DNA from: Labilibaculum sp032125735
GTDB lineage: Bacteria > Bacteroidota > Bacteroidia > Bacteroidales > Marinifilaceae
NCBI GenBank assembly: GCA_032125735.1
Contig: JAQBBZ010000474.1
Coordinates: 1 to 40,278, forward strand
Direction of reading: 5' to 3'
DNA: 40,278 bases
In this document: in pieces, positions 7,036 to 16,935 of the stretch
Position numbering within the stretch: position 1 is the stretch's first letter
Layout: every line of letters begins with the position of its first letter
Notes under the pieces: generated by a model
Seen by the model: the letters and a program-made list of their open reading frames with translations, nothing else
What the model was told of the DNA's origin: nothing
Databases searched by the model: none
Translations under genes and position numbers: made by a program

Positions 7036-8115
7036 ATGAAAATGATGAATCTAATGAAAATGGTAATTCTTACGGTAATATTATCGATAGGGATTTTTGC
7101 ATGTAAGGAAAAGGCAGAGCCCCAAGCGGAAGTTGTTCAGCCAGTTAAAGTGTTTCAAGTTGGAAATAATACCAATGATGCTTCAGTTAAAGTGTTTACA
7201 GGCTTGGTTAAAGAATCAAGAGAAGTAAAATTAGCTTTTCAAATTCCAGGTCCGCTTGTAAATTTGAATGTAAATGAGGGACAGTTTGTTAAAAAGGGTG
7301 AATTAGTAGCTGCTTTAAATGAACGGGATTATCTGGTACAGTTAGAATCGGCTAATGCCAATTTTGAGAATGCAAAACTTCAGACTGAGAGATATACTGT
7401 TTTGTACGAGAAGAAAAGTACAACGAAGAGTGTCTACGACCAAATTCAGATGGCCTATAAATTGGCAAAAGCTAGAAAAGAAGCTGCGGAAAATGCCTTG
7501 AAAGACACCAAGATTTACGCTCCTTTTTCGGGATATGTGCAAGCCATGTATGCTGAAAATTTCGAGAAGGTTGCAGCAGGTCAGCCTATCGTTTCCCTTT
7601 TAGATTTAACTAATCTGGAAGTTACAGTAGCTTTAAGCGAAAATGATTTTTTTCAAAATAAATTATTTACGGATTTCAATGCCAAATTCGAAAATTTCCC
7701 GAATGTTGATTTCAATTTGAAATTAATTGAAATCGAAAAAAAGCCAAACGGAGATAATTTTTTTAGAATGAGATTGAATATTGATACTCAGGATAAACAA
7801 ATTGTTCCTGGGATGGTGGCAAGTATTACCACAAAATTAAAATCGATAAATACTTCAGATTGCAAAGTTCCGGTAGAGTCTGTTTTTAGTAAAGAAGGAA
7901 AATCATACGTGTGGGCTTACAATGAGACTGCGAATACGGTGAAATGCAAAGAGGTGCAGATGAAAGGTTTTGACTCTATGGGAATGATTATTATTACCAA
8001 TGGTATATTAAACGGTGATTTGATTGTATCGGCCGGTGTGCATAGTTTACGGGAAGGTCAAAAAGTAAAGCAACTGCAAGCTACATCAAACACTAATATC
8101 GGAGGTCAATTATGA
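7036..8115 (+). CDS. RND efflux periplasmic adaptor (membrane fusion protein), lipoprotein
   Basis: 359 residues. A lipoprotein signal ends with lipobox GIFAC (Cys23). The order is that of HlyD/AcrA adaptors: beta strand PVKVFQVG, first half of the lipoyl domain (LVNLNVNEGQFVKKGELVAA), a short alpha-hairpin (about 95-155), second lipoyl half (DTKIYAPFSGYVQAMYAENF), then beta-barrel and membrane-proximal domains (VPGMVASITTKLKS, GLxxGD-like ILNGDLIVSAGVHSLREGQK). It links the inner-membrane pump to the outer-membrane channel. The stop overlaps the start of the pump gene by 4 bases (ATGA), showing translational coupling. Transported compounds cannot be predicted. Confidence 0.93.
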   Translation: MKMMNLMKMVILTVILSIGIFACKEKAEPQAEVVQPVKVFQVGNNTNDASVKVFTGLVKESREVKLAFQIPGPLVNLNVNEGQFVKKGELVAALNERDYLVQLESANANFENAKLQTERYTVLYEKKSTTKSVYDQIQMAYKLAKARKEAAENALKDTKIYAPFSGYVQAMYAENFEKVAAGQPIVSLLDLTNLEVTVALSENDFFQNKLFTDFNAKFENFPNVDFNLKLIEIEKKPNGDNFFRMRLNIDTQDKQIVPGMVASITTKLKSINTSDCKVPVESVFSKEGKSYVWAYNETANTVKCKEVQMKGFDSMGMIIITNGILNGDLIVSAGVHSLREGQKVKQLQATSNTNIGGQL

Positions 8116-11100
8116 GTTTTACAGAAGCTGTACTAAATCGGCGGAAAGTATTGCTTTTTGTGCTGATTGCAATTGTATTTGGCGGGGTTGTTGCCTTCCT
8201 AAAAATGTCGAAGCTCGAAGATGCTGAAATTAGCGTAAAATCAGCTTTGATTATTACGCGATATCCGGGTGCTTCACCACATGAGGTCGAATTGCGTGTT
8301 ACCGATGTTTTGGAGACTGCGATTCAATCTATGGATAATATTGATTTTATTGAGTCCAGATCGATGGCTGGATACTCAGAAATTACGGTTCATATTGAAT
8401 CTTCGGTAGTTACGGGTAAGTTGCCACAGGTTTGGGATATTTTGAGAAGAAAAGTAAGTGATGCAAGTGTATATTTGCCAACCGGAGGATCACATCCTAT
8501 GGTATTTGATGATTTTGGAGATGTTTATGGTATTTTTCTGGCTTTAAGTGGCGATGGTTTTTCGGACGAAGAACTTAAAGATTATTCCCGTTACATGAAA
8601 AGAGAACTTCTTTTGGTGCCAGGAGTAAAGCGAATTAATTTATTTGGAGAACAGCAATCTTGCGTTAATATTGAGGTGTCGCAAGAAAAAATGGCTTTTT
8701 TGGGTATTCATCCTTATAAAGTTATTCAAATTATTGATAATCAGAATAAAATCGTTGATCCAGGTACAATAAAGGTGGGAAGTAATCGAGTGCGAATTTC
8801 TTCGGATGGTAGCTTCCAACAACTGGATGATTTAAAGAATTTATTGATTTCTGGCGGGGGTAAGAATCCCGTCTATCTAAAAGATATTGCTAGCGTAAAG
8901 AAAGATTACTATACGCCATACACCAATAAAATGAAATACAATCAGGCTCCCGCCATTGGCTTATCAATAGCCATAGTAAAGGGTGGGGATGTGATTGAAT
9001 TGGGTGAGCAAATTCAGTTGAAATTGGATGCGTTAATGGCAAATGTTCCTGTTGGGATCAACGTAAATAGAGTTTTCTATCAGCCTGAGCGTGTCAGTGT
9101 TGCCATCGATCAGTTTATGGTGAATTTAATTGAATCAGTTTTAATAGTGGTGATTGTATTGCTGCTGGCGATGGGATTTAGAACAGGCCTGCTGATTGGT
9201 AGTGGTTTAGTATTTACCATCTTAGCGACATTTATAGTAATGCTTGGTTTTGATATTGCGCTGCAACGAGTAAGTTTGGCTGCAATTATTATTGCCATGG
9301 GAATGCTGGTGGATAATGCCATAGTTGTTGCCGATGGTATTTTAATCGATCTGAAAAAAGGAGTCAGGCGTGCTGATGCAATGACAAAGTCGTCGAAGCA
9401 AACTGCGATGCCTTTATTGGGAGCTACTTTAGTTGCAATACTCGCCTTTTTACCAATTTATTTATCGCCAGATAGCACTGGAGAATTTTGTGCAAGTTTG
9501 TTTCAGGTAATTGCAATTTCATTATCTATAAGTTGGTTGCTTGCCTTAACACAAACACCTTATTTTTGTGACTTGTTCCTTAGAGGTAAAAAATATAATC
9601 CACAAGAAGGTGCGGTTGATGTTGATCCTTACGGAGGTAAAGTTTACCTGCATTTTCGTCATTTCGTAAAATATTCCTTACGACATAAAACAGTAATTAT
9701 TGTATTAACGATATTGGTATTCGTATCATCTATTTTTGCTTTTAAAAATGTGAAGCAATTGTTTATGCCAAATCTTGCATACAATCAGTTTATTGTCGAG
9801 TACTATTTACCCGTAGGTTCGGATATTGAAAAGGTTGAAAAAAACTTATCAGACATTGAAGCGTATTTGCAAAAACAGGACGATGTTTTAAATGTAACAA
9901 CCAGTTTGGGTGCAACTCCTGCTAGATATACACTAGTTCGTCCTTTTACACTTACCAATTCTAATTATGGCGAATTGATCATTGACACGAAGGATTATGA
10001 AACAACAAAGAGACTTGGAAAAGAACTTCAGTCGTATTTGGATGCTAATTATTCTTGGGCGAAAACTAGAGTTAAATATTACTCTCCAATATTTTCGGAA
10101 TACATGATTGAGGCCAAGTTTTCTGGACCAGATCCAAAAGTGTTACGGGAACTGTCCGATCAGGCACAAAAAATTATGGAGGAAGAGCCAACAGCAATCA
10201 AAGTGACTGATAATTGGAAAAATCCTGTAAAAGTATGGAATCCAGATTTTTCACAAGCACAATCTCTGATTACTAATATTTCTCGTTCTGATGTTTCGAA
10301 TGCATTGGCCTGCGCAACCAATGGATTACCAATTGGGCGTTTTTATCAAGGTGATGATATGATGCCGATTATTTTAAAAACAAAGTCAAAGGAGGATAAC
10401 TATATCGAAGCTTTGGAAAACACACCCGTTTGGGGCAGTGTAGCTCATAGTATTCCTCTTCGTCAGGTGGTTTCTGATATTAATATTGGGTTTGAAGATC
10501 CGATGATTAAGCGTTACGACCGTAGAAGAGCAATTAAGGCTCAGTGCGATCCGGCGCCAGGCTATAATGCACCAGATACATTTAAGAATCTTCAGGCAAA
10601 AATCGAAGCGATTCCATTGCCCGAAGGTTATGATTTTGAATGGTTGGGAGAACATAAATCGAGTACTGATGCAAATGATAATATTAATAAATTTTTGCCT
10701 CTTGCATTTCTGTTAATGATAATTATTATCATGATGTTGTTCAATAATTTCAGACAACCAATTATCATTTTGTCTATTCTTCCACTTGCATTTATTGGTG
10801 TTAGTTATGGCCTGCTACTAACCGGCAAACCTTTCGGTTTTATGCCGGTGTTAGGAACCTTGGGGTTGATGGGGATGATGATTAAAAATGCGGTTGTCTT
10901 ACTCGATCAGATCAATATGGATATAAAAGAAGGAAAGGATATGCTTGTTGCAATTATCGATTCTGCAGTTTCAAGAATGCGACCAGTTCTTATGGCATCT
11001 TTTACAACCATACTTGGTATGATTCCATTAATCAGTGATGAGTTATTTGGAGGAATGGCAGTGGCCATCATGTTTGGATTATTGATTGGTTCTCTAATTA

Positions 11101-11171
11101 CTTTGATTGTTGTACCTGTTTTGTATGCAATTTTTTACAGGGTTTCAACAAAACACGTAATGGATTTATAA
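8112..11171 (+). CDS. RND family efflux permease (AcrB/TriC-like)
   Basis: 1019 residues, full length for the family, with the expected two repeats of membrane bundle plus large periplasmic loops. Conserved points are ARYPGASP-like YPGASPHEVE after TM1, the TM4 proton-relay segment GMLVDNAIVVADG with Asp401, and the TM10 segment MMIKNAVVLLDQ with Lys925. The second TM4 acidic residue of AcrB (Asp408) is Asn here, a form known from other HAE-type pumps such as TriC. It uses the proton gradient to export hydrophobic or toxic compounds, with the adaptor before it and the TolC-type channel after it (12-base gap). Confidence 0.95.
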   Translation: MSFTEAVLNRRKVLLFVLIAIVFGGVVAFLKMSKLEDAEISVKSALIITRYPGASPHEVELRVTDVLETAIQSMDNIDFIESRSMAGYSEITVHIESSVVTGKLPQVWDILRRKVSDASVYLPTGGSHPMVFDDFGDVYGIFLALSGDGFSDEELKDYSRYMKRELLLVPGVKRINLFGEQQSCVNIEVSQEKMAFLGIHPYKVIQIIDNQNKIVDPGTIKVGSNRVRISSDGSFQQLDDLKNLLISGGGKNPVYLKDIASVKKDYYTPYTNKMKYNQAPAIGLSIAIVKGGDVIELGEQIQLKLDALMANVPVGINVNRVFYQPERVSVAIDQFMVNLIESVLIVVIVLLLAMGFRTGLLIGSGLVFTILATFIVMLGFDIALQRVSLAAIIIAMGMLVDNAIVVADGILIDLKKGVRRADAMTKSSKQTAMPLLGATLVAILAFLPIYLSPDSTGEFCASLFQVIAISLSISWLLALTQTPYFCDLFLRGKKYNPQEGAVDVDPYGGKVYLHFRHFVKYSLRHKTVIIVLTILVFVSSIFAFKNVKQLFMPNLAYNQFIVEYYLPVGSDIEKVEKNLSDIEAYLQKQDDVLNVTTSLGATPARYTLVRPFTLTNSNYGELIIDTKDYETTKRLGKELQSYLDANYSWAKTRVKYYSPIFSEYMIEAKFSGPDPKVLRELSDQAQKIMEEEPTAIKVTDNWKNPVKVWNPDFSQAQSLITNISRSDVSNALACATNGLPIGRFYQGDDMMPIILKTKSKEDNYIEALENTPVWGSVAHSIPLRQVVSDINIGFEDPMIKRYDRRRAIKAQCDPAPGYNAPDTFKNLQAKIEAIPLPEGYDFEWLGEHKSSTDANDNINKFLPLAFLLMIIIIMMLFNNFRQPIIILSILPLAFIGVSYGLLLTGKPFGFMPVLGTLGLMGMMIKNAVVLLDQINMDIKEGKDMLVAIIDSAVSRMRPVLMASFTTILGMIPLISDELFGGMAVAIMFGLLIGSLITLIVVPVLYAIFYRVSTKHVMDL

Positions 11172-11183
11172 GTGTAAATAGAT

Positions 11184-12548
11184 ATGAAAAATAAAATACT
11201 AAGCTTTTTGATCTTTTCCCTGATTGTTTTTCAGGGATTAGCTCAAGAGTTGTCATTGAACGAGAGTCGTGCTTTGGCATTAGAATACAATCAGAAGATT
11301 AAAATTGCTGATGAGATGATTGCTGAAAATGAGTCGAATGTTCGATTTGTATACACTCAGTTTTTGCCCAATTTGAAAGCAAGTGGATCGTATAATTATT
11401 ATCATGATATTGATGATATTAATTTGTCGGGTTCGTTTTTGCCAACAGCCAATAGTTTGGCAGAAGCACAGCAAGGAATATTTAGTGGGACAAGTGACGT
11501 TTATTTTCCAGGATTTAATGTGGAGATGGGGAATATTGATTTTTATTCGGCTAGTTTAACTCTTTCTCAACCAATTTATTTAGGGGGTAAAATCAAAAGT
11601 TCCTATCAAATGACTAAGATGGGAAAAGAGATTGCTGTGTACAACAGAAGTTTGCAAGCATCAGATGTTCTGTTAGAAACTGATCAGGCATATTGGAATC
11701 TTGTTTCAATAAATGAAAAAGCGAATTTAGCGGGTAAGTACGTTGAATTGCTTTCGGCTTTGGTTCAGGATCTTCAAAATGCATTTGATTTGGAGATTAC
11801 CACTAAGAATGAATTGTTAAAAGCTCAGGTTCAGTTGAATCAAGCAAAGTTAGATTTGTTTAGAGTTCAAAACTTACAGGTTCTATCAAAAATGTCTCTT
11901 TGTCAGGTGATTGGAAAGGATTTGAGGAGTGAGATTATTGCTACTGATACAACCATTGCAATCAATCAAAATGCAATTGGTGAAGATTATATGCAAAAAG
12001 CCTTACAACAAAGACCTGAACTTTTGATGTTGGGTAAACAAGTTGAGATTTCACAAGAGCAAGTGAAACATACTCAAGCAGATTATTTGCCTCAATTGGG
12101 AGTGGGAGCATCATATAGCAACATTAGTAGTATTGGAAATTTAGTCGGATCTATGCAGTTTTTGGCGGTACAAGCTAATTTGTCTGTTCCAATTTTTCAT
12201 TGGCAGGAGCGTAAACATAAAGTAGCATCTGCACGATTTAAAAGCAGGCAAAAAGAGTTGGAAATGGATCGAACCAGAGATTTAATCAGTCTTGATGTTC
12301 AGCAGTCGTATTTTAAATTGCAGGAGGCATATCAGCAAATCGAACTTGCGAAAATTTCAATGGAGCAGGCAAATGAAAATGTGGAGCTTACCCAGAATAG
12401 TTTTTACGAAGACTTGGCAAGTACTACGGAATTGCTAGATGCTCAGGCATTCTGGCAAAAAGCACATGGTGAGCTAATTGATTCAAAAATTAATTATAAG
12501 CTACGCGAAATTAGCTTCTTGAAATCAATCGGTGAATTAGAAATTTAA
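11184..12548 (+). CDS. TolC family outer-membrane efflux channel
   Basis: 454 residues. The signal peptide ends at FQGLAQ. Two repeats of about 200 residues each contain long coiled-coil helices (LLETDQAYWNLVSINEKANL, then SLDVQQSYFKLQEAYQQIEL) and a short beta-barrel strand pair (FLPNLKASGSYNYYH and YLPQLGVGASYSN). The motif DLASTTELLDAQAFWQKAH is the conserved end-helix of the family. It is the third gene of the operon and supplies the exit duct for the RND pump. A candidate terminator follows 39 bases downstream. Confidence 0.95.
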   Translation: MKNKILSFLIFSLIVFQGLAQELSLNESRALALEYNQKIKIADEMIAENESNVRFVYTQFLPNLKASGSYNYYHDIDDINLSGSFLPTANSLAEAQQGIFSGTSDVYFPGFNVEMGNIDFYSASLTLSQPIYLGGKIKSSYQMTKMGKEIAVYNRSLQASDVLLETDQAYWNLVSINEKANLAGKYVELLSALVQDLQNAFDLEITTKNELLKAQVQLNQAKLDLFRVQNLQVLSKMSLCQVIGKDLRSEIIATDTTIAINQNAIGEDYMQKALQQRPELLMLGKQVEISQEQVKHTQADYLPQLGVGASYSNISSIGNLVGSMQFLAVQANLSVPIFHWQERKHKVASARFKSRQKELEMDRTRDLISLDVQQSYFKLQEAYQQIELAKISMEQANENVELTQNSFYEDLASTTELLDAQAFWQKAHGELIDSKINYKLREISFLKSIGELEI

Positions 12549-12587
12549 TAGTGGGTTGGATGTGACCGGGTTAACCTGTAGGATGGG

Positions 12588-12610
12588 CTTACGATGCTTC
12601 GTTAGTTTTT
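12588..12610 (+). terminator. Candidate terminator after the efflux operon
   Basis: CTTACGA (12588-12594) pairs with TCGTTAG (12599-12605) with one T-T mismatch and a 4-base loop, followed by T5 (12606-12610). An outer imperfect pairing (GTGACCG near 12561 with CGGTCGC near 12614) could extend it. Confidence 0.45.
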
Positions 12611-12630
12611 AATTCGGTCGCTCCTTTTTT

Positions 12631-12834
12631 ATGTGGTTTATGAAAGCATTAAATAGCAAACAAGACCGTGAGGCAATGTTTAAGTTCGGGCTTGCCAAAC
12701 TAAACCTTGCATCACAGGAAAATAGTAAAGTTCTAGAGAATCATTTGTTCCGATTAAAGGTGAATGAGGACTACGTAATCAATTCTTATATTGAGGTAGA
12801 GGATTTAGTTCAATTTCTTAACGACAATGAATAA
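12631..12834 (+). CDS. Small hypothetical protein coupled to the cyclase gene
   Basis: 67 residues (or 64 from ATG 12640). No signal peptide or membrane helix; mixed charge, probably helical (SKQDREAMFKFGLAKLNLA, then EVEDLVQFLND). I do not recognise the family. It is judged real because its stop codon lies inside the start of the cyclase gene (8-base overlap), giving translational coupling, and because the space between the efflux operon terminator and the cyclase is otherwise empty. It may be a cytoplasmic partner or regulator of the cyclase; this is inference only. Confidence 0.6.
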   Translation: MWFMKALNSKQDREAMFKFGLAKLNLASQENSKVLENHLFRLKVNEDYVINSYIEVEDLVQFLNDNE

Positions 12835-13906
12835 AGTCCCGTTTAAAACAAATATTATAATAATTGGTGGTTATTTTCTCACAATAATACCAGTTTGGGT
12901 ACTTGCTCTTTTTTTCTTAATGATCTTCCAAGTTGATGAGAGAAGTCAATGGTCTATATATAAGCTGCAAAGCATTAAGAATATATTGGTGGCTGGTATT
13001 ATTGCTGGAATAATTTGGGGCATAATATTTAAATTGGCAAAATCGATTCGCAATCAAATATCTACTTATTTTCTTTCAATAACAGTTAGTTTATTGGTAA
13101 ATGTTAGCAGTGCCTATTTGCTGATTTATTGTATGTATCATATGGGAGATTTGTTTCCAATAGATAATCTTCCGGCGACCTTTCCTCAATTGTTATCCCT
13201 GTACCATTCTCAGTTATTCTACTCCATTTTAGCCTATTTTTTTATCGTTGGTACTTTAATCGAAATTTTCCACGAAATAGATCGAAAATTGGGTAAAGGA
13301 ATACTTGTTAAATTTTTACTGGGTAGATACTACAAGCCAAAAGAAGAGAAGCGAATTTTTTTGTTTATGGATTTGAAATCTTCAACTTTTTACGCCGAAA
13401 AGTTAGGGCATTTTAAATACAGTAGATTAATCCAGGATTGTTTTAAGGATATTTCTGATGCTGTTAGGGTAAATCAAGCTGATATATACCAGTATGTAGG
13501 TGATGAGGTTGTATTAACCTGGAAAATAGAAGAGGGAGTGAAAAAAATGAGATGTCTACAGGTTTTTTATGATTTTTTGGATATTCTGGAGAAGAAAAAG
13601 GAGTATTATCAAAAGACTTATGGAATGATCCCCATTTTTAAAGCTGGAGTGCATTCGGGTAAAGTCATGGTAGCAGAAGTTGGAGAGTTAAAATCCGAAA
13701 TTGCTTATCATGGCGATGCCATAAACACAGCATCAAGAATTCAAGGACTATGTAATTCCTACGAATCGAGACTACTAATTTCTGGCGATTTGCTGATAGA
13801 GTTAAACAAAAAGAATGAGAAGCTTGATGTATATACATCTTTGGGATCTGTAGTACTAACAGGGAAAAAAATGCCTACCGAATTATACTCTTGTTTGGTG
13901 AATTAA
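12827..13906 (+). CDS. Membrane-bound class III adenylate/guanylate cyclase
   Basis: 359 residues. The N-terminal half has four hydrophobic segments (about 9-35, 48-67, 73-97 and 127-147). A short linker leads to the catalytic domain (about 172-355). Both metal-binding aspartates are present: Asp182 in FLFMDLKSST and Asp226 in YQYVGDEVV. The transition-state segment is AINTASRI with Asn and Arg kept. The substrate-specifying position before GDE is Gln rather than the Lys of canonical adenylyl cyclases, while the Asp in YHGDAIN favours ATP, so the choice of ATP or GTP is open. It makes a cyclic nucleotide second messenger at the inner membrane. Its 3' end overlaps the convergent kinase gene by 32 bases. 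Confidence 0.92.
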   Translation: MNKVPFKTNIIIIGGYFLTIIPVWVLALFFLMIFQVDERSQWSIYKLQSIKNILVAGIIAGIIWGIIFKLAKSIRNQISTYFLSITVSLLVNVSSAYLLIYCMYHMGDLFPIDNLPATFPQLLSLYHSQLFYSILAYFFIVGTLIEIFHEIDRKLGKGILVKFLLGRYYKPKEEKRIFLFMDLKSSTFYAEKLGHFKYSRLIQDCFKDISDAVRVNQADIYQYVGDEVVLTWKIEEGVKKMRCLQVFYDFLDILEKKKEYYQKTYGMIPIFKAGVHSGKVMVAEVGELKSEIAYHGDAINTASRIQGLCNSYESRLLISGDLLIELNKKNEKLDVYTSLGSVVLTGKKMPTELYSCLVN

Positions 13907-16730
13907 GACTTGCTTTCGACCCTTTTTTGAAGTATTTATTGATAGTCTCCAGCAGTTTGTTTTCGTCAAATGGCTTTGCAATAAAATCATCACATCCTGC
14001 TTCAAAGCTTTTGTTGCGGTCTTCCTTAAAAGCACTTGAAGTTTGGGCAATAATAGGCAAATTATCTCTCATTTTCTTGATCGATTGAGTTGCTTCAAAA
14101 CCATTAATATCAGGCAATCTTAAATCCATTAACACCAAATTAATGGTTGGATTCCTCAGGCTTAATTCAATAGCTTTATTTCCTGATATAGTATGTAATA
14201 TTTTAACTTTAGTTGGCTTTAGGGCTGCTTCGATGTACTTAAAGTTGGTTGCATCATCTTCTACAACAAGAATTAGTTTATCATCCCATTTGTAACCGTT
14301 TTTTTTCTTTTTTTTTACCGTTGCTACATTTGTATCTACAGGTTTGTAAGGTATGGTGAAGTAAAAGGTCGTTCCACTGTCTTCAGCGGTTTCCATTCTT
14401 ATTTGTCCACCCATTAATTCAACAAAGCCTTTCGAAATTGCTAAACCAAGTCCTGTGCCACCATATTTACGAGAAAAAGTTTCTTCAACTTGTCGGAAGC
14501 GTTCAAATATAATTTCTTGTTTTTCCTTAGGGATTCCTATTCCTGTGTCTTTAACATAGAACTCTAAAAAATTATTTTCAATTAAATAATATCCGTATTC
14601 GATATATCCCGAAGACGTAAATTTAAATGCGTTATTAAGTAGGTTAGAGAGTATTTGTCGCAATTTTCGCTCTTCTGTAAGCACAAGAGTTTCTTCATTC
14701 GAAAGCGTCTTGTTAACGATGAATTCAATTCCATCGTACGAGCTATTCTCTCTGGTGAATTGTTGGTGTAATTCATCTAAGATGACATTCAAAAAGCACT
14801 TTGATTCCTTCATAAAGGTTTGTCCAGCATCTAGTTTCGAAATGTCGAGAATGTCATTTATAATTTTGAGTAATTGATTCGAGCTTTTGTAAATAATATT
14901 AATATAAGTATCACTTTGTGCTGCTGTTCTATCGGGTCTGCGAAGCATATCAGCAAATCCAATAATACCATTCATTGGAGTTCTAATTTCATGCGACATA
15001 TTGGCTAGAAAGGCAGACTTAAGATGATCACTTTCTTCAGCTTTTTCTTTGGCTTTCACCAATTCCTTTTGTGTTGATATAATTTCCGAAATATCATTAA
15101 TAATAATCATTGATGAAGTATCGAAAGGCACCATAAAGAATTCACAATGACGGGTTTTGCCATTTTTTATAGTCATGTGAAATTCCTGTTTTGGGATGTC
15201 GGTCTGTTCCTGTTTTGCTTTGGTTATTGCTTCCTTCCAGGTTTTCTTTACTTCATCTCGATACTGTCGGTCTGGGAAACAAGATTTATACCAGTCATCC
15301 GAAGTTCTGATATCATCTAAAGTGTATTCAAATAGCTCAATAAATTTATCGTTAAAGTATTCAATATTTTGTTTTACATCGGTAATAACAATTGGAAGGG
15401 GAGACTGGTGAATCATTTTTTTCAACCTTCGCTCACTCTGCACAACTGCCTGTTGTGCATGTTTACGTTCCGTAATATCTCTTGATGTTGATAAGATTAC
15501 ATGTTTCCCCTGAAGAGTAACTAGCTGACTTACAGTCTCCATTGGGGTTTGTTTCCCATACTTGGAAATAAAGATTTGTTCGTGAGTAAATTGTTTCTCC
15601 CGGGTTAATCTTTTAATGGAATCGACAATATAATTATCCGGAAGATCTTCAATATAATTAGCAGGCGAAAGTTTAAAAAGTTCATCTTTGGTGTAACCAA
15701 GCACCACGCATGATGTATCATTGGCCTCTATTAATTTTGAAGTGCCATCGCCAAGATATTCATTCACCAGGATGATATCGTTACTACCATTAATTAGGTT
15801 ACGATATTTTTCCTCACTCTCGGCTAAAGCGGTGGTTCGTTCTGTAACTCTTTCCTCCAATTTTTCATTAAAGAGCCTTAGTTTTTCCGAATAATCGTGA
15901 ATCTCTTGATACTGCACTCTAATTGTATCTTCTCCACGCTCTCGTTCTTTAATTTCACGTTGAAGTTTAGAATAAGTTTGCGTTAGCTCTGTCATTGAAT
16001 GATCCAAAAGTTGTTCTTCACTAATGCGTAGAGAATCATTACCTTGTCCTTGATAGATAGCCTGTGCTTTATATATGAATTTTTTAATTGGCCTCGAAAT
16101 ACTTTCCGAAACTACATAGGTAATAAAGATACTTGCAAGTACTATTAGGAAGGATATAATGGTAAACAGATATAGTTTTTTTGTATGAGCTTCCGTAGCT
16201 TCTTTGTAGATGGAATTTGCCTGATTTTCAGCATAATCAGTCATCACCTTTGTTTTTTCTTTTAGCTTATTTAGGTGCTCGGCAGCTATTCCATCAACCA
16301 TTTTTTTTGCACTAACTTCTTTGCCACTAACTTTTAAATCGATTATTTGATTTCGAAGTTCTTCCCATTCTATAAAAGTATGATAGGCGATTCCAACATC
16401 ACGTTTATCGCCTAAAAAGCGATTGAAAACAATGTCGAATTGGGTCATTGCTTTTAAGTGATATAAATTGATTGTGTCAATGGCCTGATCGAACTCTTTT
16501 TGTGTTTGGGCAAGAAGAATATCCTTCATGGCACTTTCCATGGTTTGGATATGTGTATTAATATCACGAACGGAGTTACTTACCGTATAAGTATGAGTAT
16601 AAATGAATTCTGATTCGTTGCGAAGTTCCTTTACCTGGAGAATAGAGAGGATAACAAATGATACCGTAAACAGCAGTATTAAACCGAATCCGGCAAGCAC
16701 TCTAGTGCGGAATTTCATTTTATTTAGCAT
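13875..16730 (-). CDS. Hybrid sensor histidine kinase (4-helix sensor, HAMP, two PAS, HisKA, HATPase, receiver)
   Basis: 951 residues. TM1 is about 11-31, followed by a helical periplasmic sensor (32-185) and TM2 at about 186-207. HAMP follows (SISRPIKKFI), then a coiled coil, PAS1 (about 305-425, ending STSRDITERK), and PAS2 (about 435-550). The H-box LANMSHEIRTPMNG gives His580. The ATPase domain shows YGGTGLGLAISKGFVELMGG. After a Lys-rich linker comes a receiver with acidic pocket VVEDD and acceptor Asp869 (LVLMDLRLPDING). ATG 16718 (MKFRTRV) is an alternative start. It probably feeds a phosphorelay through its own receiver to an unseen HPt protein. No output domain or regulator is adjacent; the convergent cyclase is a positional neighbour only. 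Confidence 0.95.
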   Translation of the reverse strand: MLNKMKFRTRVLAGFGLILLFTVSFVILSILQVKELRNESEFIYTHTYTVSNSVRDINTHIQTMESAMKDILLAQTQKEFDQAIDTINLYHLKAMTQFDIVFNRFLGDKRDVGIAYHTFIEWEELRNQIIDLKVSGKEVSAKKMVDGIAAEHLNKLKEKTKVMTDYAENQANSIYKEATEAHTKKLYLFTIISFLIVLASIFITYVVSESISRPIKKFIYKAQAIYQGQGNDSLRISEEQLLDHSMTELTQTYSKLQREIKERERGEDTIRVQYQEIHDYSEKLRLFNEKLEERVTERTTALAESEEKYRNLINGSNDIILVNEYLGDGTSKLIEANDTSCVVLGYTKDELFKLSPANYIEDLPDNYIVDSIKRLTREKQFTHEQIFISKYGKQTPMETVSQLVTLQGKHVILSTSRDITERKHAQQAVVQSERRLKKMIHQSPLPIVITDVKQNIEYFNDKFIELFEYTLDDIRTSDDWYKSCFPDRQYRDEVKKTWKEAITKAKQEQTDIPKQEFHMTIKNGKTRHCEFFMVPFDTSSMIIINDISEIISTQKELVKAKEKAEESDHLKSAFLANMSHEIRTPMNGIIGFADMLRRPDRTAAQSDTYINIIYKSSNQLLKIINDILDISKLDAGQTFMKESKCFLNVILDELHQQFTRENSSYDGIEFIVNKTLSNEETLVLTEERKLRQILSNLLNNAFKFTSSGYIEYGYYLIENNFLEFYVKDTGIGIPKEKQEIIFERFRQVEETFSRKYGGTGLGLAISKGFVELMGGQIRMETAEDSGTTFYFTIPYKPVDTNVATVKKKKKNGYKWDDKLILVVEDDATNFKYIEAALKPTKVKILHTISGNKAIELSLRNPTINLVLMDLRLPDINGFEATQSIKKMRDNLPIIAQTSSAFKEDRNKSFEAGCDDFIAKPFDENKLLETINKYFKKGSKASLNSPNKSIIR

Positions 16731-16879
16731 GAAATTTCAACGGGTTTTAGGGTGTAACTTAGTGGTTGATTTGATCCTCATTGATGACATTTGACTCCAA
16801 GTTAATTATTATTACGGATTTTCACAATAAATTTGATGGAAGTTGGATATTTACCCGTGTAGAGCGGATAACATGCAAT

Positions 16880-16907
16880 AAAAAAAGCAGCTCTTAACGA
16901 GCTGCTT
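16880..16907 (-). terminator. Rho-independent terminator of the rnf operon
   Basis: Read leftwards, AAGCAGCTC (16907-16899) pairs perfectly with GAGCTGCTT (16893-16885) around a 5-base loop, followed by a T-run (A-run 16880-16886 on the given strand). It starts 28 bases after the rnfA stop. Confidence 0.9.
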
Positions 16908-16935
16908 ATAAAATATATTGAATTGTTTTGTTTGA

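Noticed and set aside
8112..12548. Heavy-metal (CusA-type) specificity for the RND pump
   Set aside because: No Met-rich metal relay or metal-binding adaptor tail is visible; TM4 and TM10 motifs fit the general HAE-type pumps, so the substrate is left open.
12563..12620. Long-range pairing GTGACCG/CGGTCGC as one large terminator
   Set aside because: Loop of over 40 bases and one wobble pair; the smaller hairpin at 12588-12610 explains termination better.
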